64,000 nt of DNA from Streptomyces caniscabiei. Its GTDB lineage: Bacteria; Actinomycetota; Actinomycetes; Streptomycetales; Streptomycetaceae. Below the pieces are notes generated by a model. The model saw nothing but the letters and a program-made list of their open reading frames with translations. It searched no databases and had not been told where the DNA came from. The stretch spans positions 38,218 through 102,217 of the forward strand of contig NZ_JABXWI010000027.1 of assembly GCF_014930365.1 (NCBI RefSeq), read 5' to 3'. The position numbers and the translations under genes are program-made. Each line of letters opens with the position of its first letter. The stretch's first letter is position 1. This document shows positions 58,996 to 64,000 of the stretch, one piece after another.

Positions 58996-59109
58996 GTCCG
59001 CCTCCCGGTGGGTCCGCCCGATCGTCCGCGCCGGTCCATCCTGGCAGGGGGCCGGGCCGCCCCACCTGTCCTCGGGTTAGGTTGGCCGTCACCGACCAGG
59101 GAGACCGCC

Positions 59110-59934
59110 GTGCCCGCCCGCCCCCAGCTGCTGTACGTCACCGACCTCGCCTATCCGGCCCGGGGGCGGCGCTACTGCGACGAGGACATCCTCCTCACCT
59201 CCCGGCTGCGCGCGGAGTTCGACATCGCCCTGTGCCACCCGCTGGACGCGGCGGCCCTGATGGACGGCTTCGACGCGGTCGTGGTCCGCAACAGCGGGCC
59301 CGTCCTGCACTACCAGGAGGCCTACGACGCCTTCCGCGAGCGGGCGAGAGCTCTCGGCACCCGTGTCTACAACCCGCTGACCGGCCGCGCGGACATGGTC
59401 GGCAAGCAGTATCTGCTGGACCTGACCGGCGCCGGGTACCCGGTCATCCCCACCGTCGACCGCCCCGAGGACCTGGAGCGGCTGCCGGAGTCCGCCTCGT
59501 ACGCGGTGAAGCCGAAGGCCGGCGCGGACTCCCTGGGCCTGCGCTTCCTGACCGGCCCCGAGCTGGTGGGCCTGACCTGGGGCGACGTCCTCGTCCAGCC
59601 GCGCGTCGACTTCCGCTACGAGGTGTCCTTCTACTACGTCGACGACACCTTCCGGTACGCCCTCCACGCGCCCGACCCCGACCGCCGCTGGGTCATGGAA
59701 CCCTACGAGGCCTCCGAGGCCGACCTGGCCTTCGCCCGGCGCTTCGTCGACTGGAACACCCTCGACCACGGCATCCAGCGCGTGGACGCCTGCCGCACCC
59801 GGTCGGGCGATCTCCTCCTGGTGGAGCTGGAGGACCTCAACCCGTACCTCTCCCTGGACAGCGTCCCGGAACAGGTCCGGGACTCCTTCGTCACGGCCAT
59901 GGCCGGTTCGCTGCACGCGTTCCTCGGCGACTGA
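59110..59934 (+). CDS. ATP-grasp-like protein (glutathione-synthetase fold)
   Basis: 274 residues from GTG 59110 (AGGGAGACC upstream). N-terminal pre-grasp-like part (LLYVTDLAYPARGRRYCDED, FDAVVVRNSGPVLHY), then TGRADMVGKQYLLDLTGAGY, YAVKPKAGADSLGLRFLTG (Lys-rich ATP site), VLVQPRVDFRYEVSFYYVDD and LLLVELEDLNPYLSLD with Glu/Asn metal ligands. This order matches RimK/glutathione-synthetase type ATP-grasp ligases, somewhat reduced. It may ligate an amino acid or peptide; no partner gene adjoins. Confidence 0.72.
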   Translation: MPARPQLLYVTDLAYPARGRRYCDEDILLTSRLRAEFDIALCHPLDAAALMDGFDAVVVRNSGPVLHYQEAYDAFRERARALGTRVYNPLTGRADMVGKQYLLDLTGAGYPVIPTVDRPEDLERLPESASYAVKPKAGADSLGLRFLTGPELVGLTWGDVLVQPRVDFRYEVSFYYVDDTFRYALHAPDPDRRWVMEPYEASEADLAFARRFVDWNTLDHGIQRVDACRTRSGDLLLVELEDLNPYLSLDSVPEQVRDSFVTAMAGSLHAFLGD

Positions 59935-59943
59935 ACGGCGGAA

Positions 59944-59972
59944 GGGGCCGCACGTCCGAAACGTACGGCCCC
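59944..59972. terminator. Convergent terminator before the dispersed repeat
   Basis: 12-bp stem with one mismatch (59944-59955 with 59961-59972), 5-nt loop CCGAA, between the ATP-grasp gene (+) and the GH53 gene (-). Confidence 0.8.
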
Positions 59973-59984
59973 TCGGACGCGCCC

Positions 59985-60007
59985 TTCAGGGGCGCGGGGA
60001 ACTGCGC
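59985..60007. repeat. Second copy of the 23-nt dispersed repeat arm
   Basis: Identical over 23 nt to 52023-52045 and followed by GACCAGCCCCCACC, also matching the far left of that element in reverse. Here only one arm is present, so it is a solo half-element. Confidence 0.85.
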
Positions 60008-60056
60008 GACCAGCCCCCACCGGCCCGCGCTGTCAAAACGGACCCGTCCGCCGCAC

Positions 60057-61625
60057 TCACCGGTGGCTGAACCACGCAGCCGCCGGAAGCAGCCTGTCGT
60101 CGTAGCCGAACAGCGCCTGGTTCTCCCAGCCGTTGCCGGACGCCGCGTCCGTCGGGTCCCAGCCGTTGCCCGCGACCGCGGTCCACGTGGACTCCCAGTA
60201 GAAGATCCCGAGGCCACGGCCGTTGGGGACGGCTTCGACGATGCTCGCGATGTCCTTCATCCACCGGGTCTGGCCGGCGGTCGTGGCCGGGTAGCCGGAT
60301 ACCAGCTCGCTCGACAGGTCGATGATGTTCTCGTGCGAGTCCTCGCTGTCGAGGCGGAACGGGTACGCCGTCTCGGCGACGAACACCGGCTTGGCGTAGC
60401 GGGTGGCCGCGTCGTCCAGCGTGGTCTGGAAGTCCGCGAGCGTGCCGTGCCAGTAGCCGTAGTACGACAGGCCGATGACGTCGAACTTCACGTTGTTGGC
60501 GACCGCGTTGTCGAACCACCAGCGGGTGCCGGACAGGTCACCGCCCTTGGCGAGGTGCAGCGCCACCTGGGTGGAGGAGTTGACCGCCTTGACCGCGTCG
60601 TAGCCGGAGTTGAGCAGGCCGGCGAGCTGCGACCAGTTGGAGGTGGAGCCCGCCGACCACAGCATGCCGCCGTTGATCTCGTTGCCGACCTGAACCATGT
60701 CGGCCGTGGTGCCCTGGGACTTGAGGGCGTTGAGGACGTCGTAGGTGTGGTTGTAGACGTCCGTCCGCAGCTGGCTGTAGGAGTGGCCGCTCCACGCGGA
60801 CGGCACGCTCTGGGCGCCCGGGTCGGCCCAGGTGTCCGAGTAGTGGAAGTCGACCAGCAGCTTCATGCCCTGCGCCTTGACGCGCTTGGCGGCGGCGAGC
60901 ACCCGCGCCTTGTTGTTGTAGCCGTCGGCGGGGTTCACCCAGACCTTGACGCGGGCGTAGTTCTGCCCGGCGCCCTTGAGGATGGCGAGCGGGTCGCCGG
61001 TGGTGCCGGAGCTGTTCCTGTAGACGCCGCCCTTGGCCTCGCTCTTGACGAGCGAGGACACGTCGGAGCCCTTGATGGGCACGCCTGTCGTACCGGACGC
61101 GAAGGTCAGGTCGTCGACGTTGATCCAGTTCCCGGCGTTCGCGTCGGAGTTGACGCTGATGGTGCACTGGTTGTTGGTCACCGCGATCGAGGTGACGATG
61201 CGGATCCAGCCGCTCGCGGAGACCGGGATGTCGGTGCGCTGCTCGGCGCTGCCGCAGTTCTTCAGCGCGAGGTAGGCGGAGTTCTGGCCGCCGCCGGAGC
61301 GCACCCACGCGGTGAGCTTGTAGTTCCCGTTGGTCAGGCCGGACAGGTACTGGTACGTCTCGACCTTGTACGCGGAGGACGACCAGTGGGTCAGGCGGTG
61401 ACTGCCGCCGTGGCCGCCGGACTCGGTGAACGAGGCGGCGTTCTGTCCGCCCGCCGAGTACGTCGACCAGCCGGCCGGTGTCGCGGTCCCGGTGCCGTCG
61501 GACTCGAAGCCCCCGTTGGTGAGGGTGGAGGCGGCGTGTGCCGAGCCGGCGGGCACGGTGGTGAGCGCCAGTCCCGCGAACAGCGGTATGAGCAGGGCCC
61601 TGAGGGCGCGTCTCGCGTGGAACAT
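60057..61625 (-). CDS. Secreted arabinogalactan endo-beta-1,4-galactanase, GH53, with N-terminal carbohydrate module
   Basis: 522 residues. Signal peptide (FHARRALRALLIPLFAGLAL, ending SAHA). Residues about 32-175 form a beta-sandwich carbohydrate-binding module (LTNGGFESDGTGTATPAGWS, VNSDANAGNWINVDDLTF). The GH53 domain from about 180 has acid/base Glu316 in VQVGNEINGG and nucleophile Glu418 in VFVAETAYPF. It cuts galactan chains outside the cell, releasing oligosaccharides for the GH42 enzyme encoded directly upstream. Ribosome site GAAGGGACG. Confidence 0.95.
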   Translation of the reverse strand: MFHARRALRALLIPLFAGLALTTVPAGSAHAASTLTNGGFESDGTGTATPAGWSTYSAGGQNAASFTESGGHGGSHRLTHWSSSAYKVETYQYLSGLTNGNYKLTAWVRSGGGQNSAYLALKNCGSAEQRTDIPVSASGWIRIVTSIAVTNNQCTISVNSDANAGNWINVDDLTFASGTTGVPIKGSDVSSLVKSEAKGGVYRNSSGTTGDPLAILKGAGQNYARVKVWVNPADGYNNKARVLAAAKRVKAQGMKLLVDFHYSDTWADPGAQSVPSAWSGHSYSQLRTDVYNHTYDVLNALKSQGTTADMVQVGNEINGGMLWSAGSTSNWSQLAGLLNSGYDAVKAVNSSTQVALHLAKGGDLSGTRWWFDNAVANNVKFDVIGLSYYGYWHGTLADFQTTLDDAATRYAKPVFVAETAYPFRLDSEDSHENIIDLSSELVSGYPATTAGQTRWMKDIASIVEAVPNGRGLGIFYWESTWTAVAGNGWDPTDAASGNGWENQALFGYDDRLLPAAAWFSHR

Positions 61626-61712
61626 CGTCGTCCCTTCGACGAAGGTGGGGAGCCGGGTGGTGCGGTGCTGTGGCGGCGCCACGCCCGAAGGCCGTGGGCG
61701 CGGCGCCGCCGG

Positions 61713-61781
61713 GACCGACCGGATGTCCCCAGAGATCCGGTCGGGGTCGGGGGTGACCCGGGGCCGAGGAGCGGCCCCGGG
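61713..61781 (-). terminator. Double hairpin between the GH42 and GH53 genes
   Basis: Stem 1: 10 bp (61715-61724 with 61735-61744), 10-nt loop. Stem 2: 10 bp perfect (61757-61766 with 61772-61781), 5-nt loop AGGAG. Both lie in the 215-bp gap, about 90-155 bp before the GH53 start, so they may attenuate or terminate read-through from GH42. Confidence 0.7.
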
Positions 61782-61840
61782 CGGGGAGCGGCGGCGGTCA
61801 CCCGTACGGCTCGGTGACGGTCGCCGCCCACATCTGCTGA

Positions 61841-63862
61841 TCAGGCGTCGAGTCGTACGACCCTGACGGCCCCGGCGGGCACGCCCAGGTGGCCCGCCGC
61901 CCGTTCGCCGGTCAACAACTCCGTGCCGGCCGTGTCCAGCGGCACCTTCGTGTCGAGCGCGGTGTGGTTGATCGCGAAGAGGAAGTCGCCCGACTCGCCC
62001 GCGCGGCGCACCACTTCGACGTCGCGCGCCAGGTCGGCGCGGGGGGCGATGCCCGCGTCGTCGGCGGCCCAGCCGAGGAGCGCGTCGAGGCCGTGCGCGT
62101 CGAGGCGGGTCGACACGTACCAGGCGGAGCCCTCGCCGAGCCGGTGCCGGGTGACGGCGGGCCGGTCGGCGGCGAGTCCGTCGGCGTACGTCCACACAGG
62201 CTCGGCACCACGTGTCACCACGAACTCGGTCCACACGTCGCCGGTGAGTTCGGAGCCGTCGGGGCCGGTGATGCGGACGCTCTCCCCGCCGAGCAGCGGC
62301 GAGAACTCCTCCACGGTCAGGCCCAGTACGTCCCGCAGGGCGCCGGGGTACGGGCCCTCGTGGACGGCGTCGTGCTCGTCGACGATCCCGGAGAAGTAGG
62401 AGACGACGAGGGTGCCGCCGTTCTCGACGTACGCCTTGAGGTTGTCCCCCGCGGCTTCGGTCATGAGGTACAGCGCGGGAACGACGACAAGGGGATAGGC
62501 CGACAAGTCGGCTTCCGGGTGGGCGAAGTCGACGGTGAGGTGGCGGTCGTAGAGGGCCTCGTAGAAGGCGTCGGCGCGTTCGCGGGCCTCGTGGTCCTCG
62601 CTGGGGCGCCAGGCGAGGTTCTGTGCCCACCAGGAGTGCCAGTCCCACAGGACGGCCACGTCGGCGACGGTCCGGCTGCCCCTGATCTGGCTCAGCGAGT
62701 CCAGGGACGCGCCCAGTTCGACGACCTCGCGCCACACGCGCGACTCGGTGCCGGCCTGCGGCAGCATCGCCGAGTGGAACTTCTCGGCGCCGCGCCGGGA
62801 CTGCCGCCACTGGAAGAACATGGCGCCCTCGGAGCCGCGTGCCACATGGGCGAGGGAGTTGCGGGCCATCTGGCCGGGGGCCTTGGCGGGGTTGCGGGCC
62901 TGCCAGTTGATGCCCGAGGTGGAGTGCTCAAGGAGCAGCCAGGGGGCGCCGGCGCCGACCGAGCGGGTGAGGTCGGCGGCCATCGCGAGGTTGACGTGGG
63001 TGCGGCGGCCGTCGGTGATCAGGTAGTGGTCGTTGGTGACGAGGTCGACCTCGCGTCCCCAGGCCCAGTAGTCCATGGAGTCGCACTGGCTGAGCGCGGT
63101 CATGAAGTTGGTGGTGACCGGGATGCCGGGCGCGAGGCGGTGCAGGATGTCCCGCTCGGCGACGAAGTTCTCGCGGACCGTCTCGTCGGCGAACCGCTTG
63201 TAGTCGAGGGCCTGCCCGGGGTTACCCACCGTGGGGGTCGTGCGGGGCGGGTTGATCTGGGCGAAGTCGGTGTAGTGCTGGCCCCAGAAGGCGGTGCCCC
63301 AGGCCTCGTTGACCGCCGCGATGTCGCCGTACGTCCGCTCCAGCCAGCGGCGGAAGTGCGCGGCGCAGGAGTCGCAGTAGCAGGCGGAGACGGGGACGCC
63401 GTACTCGTTGTGGACGTGCCACAGGGCGAGCGCCGGGTGGTCGGCGTAGCGCTCGGCGAGCTTCGTGGTGATGTTCGCGGCGGCGGCCCGGTAGTCGGTG
63501 TTGCTGTGGCAGATGGCGCCGCGCGAGCCGAACTCGTAGCGGGTGCCGTCGGCGGCGACGGGCAGGGCCTCGGGGTGCTCGCGGTAGAACCAGACCGGCG
63601 GGACGACCGTGGGGGTGCCGAGGTCGACGCGGATGCCGTTCTCGTGGAGCAGGTCGAGCAGGCGGTCGAGCCACGCGAAGTCGTAGACACCTCGTGAGGT
63701 CTCCAGCAGGGCCCAGGAGAAGATGCCGACACTCACCATCGTGACGCCGGCCTCGCGCATCAGCCGGACGTCCTCGTGCCAGACGGTTTCCGGCCACTGC
63801 TCGGGGTTGTAGTCCCCACCGAAGGCGAGCCTGGTCAGGCCCGTGGGGGTGGTCTCCGGCAT
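61841..63862 (-). CDS. Beta-galactosidase, glycoside hydrolase family 42
   Basis: 673 residues, normal length. LAFGGDYNPEQWPETVWHED is the GH42 entry; acid/base Glu153 in WHVHNEYGV; Cys cluster CYCDSCAAHF for the structural zinc; nucleophile Glu312 in WLLLEHSTSG. The trimerisation domain follows at about 390-600, and a small beta domain ends the protein. Cytosolic. It splits galacto-oligosaccharides such as those released by the adjacent galactanase. Ribosome site GGGAGAG. Confidence 0.96.
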   Translation of the reverse strand: MPETTPTGLTRLAFGGDYNPEQWPETVWHEDVRLMREAGVTMVSVGIFSWALLETSRGVYDFAWLDRLLDLLHENGIRVDLGTPTVVPPVWFYREHPEALPVAADGTRYEFGSRGAICHSNTDYRAAAANITTKLAERYADHPALALWHVHNEYGVPVSACYCDSCAAHFRRWLERTYGDIAAVNEAWGTAFWGQHYTDFAQINPPRTTPTVGNPGQALDYKRFADETVRENFVAERDILHRLAPGIPVTTNFMTALSQCDSMDYWAWGREVDLVTNDHYLITDGRRTHVNLAMAADLTRSVGAGAPWLLLEHSTSGINWQARNPAKAPGQMARNSLAHVARGSEGAMFFQWRQSRRGAEKFHSAMLPQAGTESRVWREVVELGASLDSLSQIRGSRTVADVAVLWDWHSWWAQNLAWRPSEDHEARERADAFYEALYDRHLTVDFAHPEADLSAYPLVVVPALYLMTEAAGDNLKAYVENGGTLVVSYFSGIVDEHDAVHEGPYPGALRDVLGLTVEEFSPLLGGESVRITGPDGSELTGDVWTEFVVTRGAEPVWTYADGLAADRPAVTRHRLGEGSAWYVSTRLDAHGLDALLGWAADDAGIAPRADLARDVEVVRRAGESGDFLFAINHTALDTKVPLDTAGTELLTGERAAGHLGVPAGAVRVVRLDA

Positions 63863-63888
63863 GGATCTCTCCCGTTTGGTCGATCATT

Positions 63889-63991
63889 TGGGAACGTGCA
63901 CACACAGCGGTGGCGGTGCGAGCCCAACATAACCGCACAGCAACAACCATTGACAAGTGTCCGGGATGTTTCTCTACTGTGAACGCTCACA
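63889..63991 (-). promoter_or_regulatory. Galactan operon promoter with LacI-type operators
   Basis: On the minus strand: -35 TTGTCA (63956-63951), 18-bp spacer, -10 TTATGT (63932-63927). Upstream, TGTGAACGCTCACA (63978-63991) is a LacI-family operator-like dyad; a weaker match TGGGAACGTGCACA lies downstream of the start point (63889-63902). Two sites about 89 bp apart could loop. The regulator is probably encoded beyond the right edge. Confidence 0.7.
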
Positions 63992-64000
63992 GATGCACTG

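Noticed and set aside
1..64000. Mobile elements, tRNA or rRNA genes
   Set aside because: No transposase or integrase domain, attachment-site duplication or cloverleaf-like sequence was recognised by eye; a tRNAscan or ISfinder run was not possible.

Overview
The window is high-GC actinobacterial DNA of Streptomyces type: GTG starts are common, genes overlap by 4 bp (ATGA/GTGA), several probable leaderless genes have a -10 box 6-7 nt before the start codon, and the families are typical of the genus (paired NarL regulators, DUF485 plus acetate symporter, GH75, GH53 and GH42 enzymes, short intergenic repeats). I saw no transposase, integrase, phage gene, CRISPR array, rRNA or tRNA.

Region 1 (about 0.3-11 kb) is the most interesting part. 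A LuxR-type HTH protein and a two-component pair (927-3050) precede an FAD oxidoreductase (3297-4727) and a compact operon (4946-10963). The operon encodes an 89-residue Ala-rich peptide without cysteine, a membrane HTTM domain fused to an alpha/beta hydrolase, an SdpA-like protein, a 38-residue one-helix protein, an ABC exporter, a 63-residue two-helix protein and a methyltransferase. A 21-bp hairpin separates the peptide gene from the rest. The HTTM plus SdpA-like pair recalls SdpA/SdpB, which mature the Bacillus SDP cannibalism toxin. I infer a secreted antimicrobial or signalling peptide system with a different precursor. The oxidoreductase and peptide promoters share a box and a -10-like element at the same spacing, so they are probably co-regulated.

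Region 2 (11-27.4 kb) holds an HxlR regulator with a thioesterase, an epoxide hydrolase, an acetyltransferase, and a minus-strand group (acyltransferase-3, DUF1023 hydrolase, methyltransferase with a hexapeptide-repeat N-terminus, orphan response regulator, 41-residue peptide). A 40-bp promoter motif in that group occurs twice. Then come a lone substrate-binding protein, a DUF418 membrane protein, the dhaKLM operon, a GH75 chitosanase beside a fibronectin type III lipoprotein, a secreted surface protein and a PadR regulator.

Region 3 (27.4-44.1 kb) has a 2,4-dienoyl-CoA reductase with a 22-bp palindrome in its promoter, a PrmC-like methyltransferase, a molybdenum oxidoreductase with its flavin reductase, a DUF485/acetate symporter operon, an acetyl esterase and other hydrolases, a GH13 glucosidase and an LTA-synthase-like sulfatase.

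Region 4 (44.1-64 kb) has a short divergent Rho paralogue behind a pyrimidine-rich leader, a D-Ala-D-Ala carboxypeptidase, two mannosyltransferase-like membrane proteins, and an amide/aspartate catabolic block (FadR-type regulator, permease, asparaginase, aspartase, glutaminase) interrupted by a long nested inverted repeat. It continues with undecaprenyl-diphosphatase, tandem CrcB fluoride channels, an SMP-30-like protein, an ATP-grasp-like protein, and a galactan utilisation pair (GH53, GH42) with LacI-type operator candidates at the right edge.
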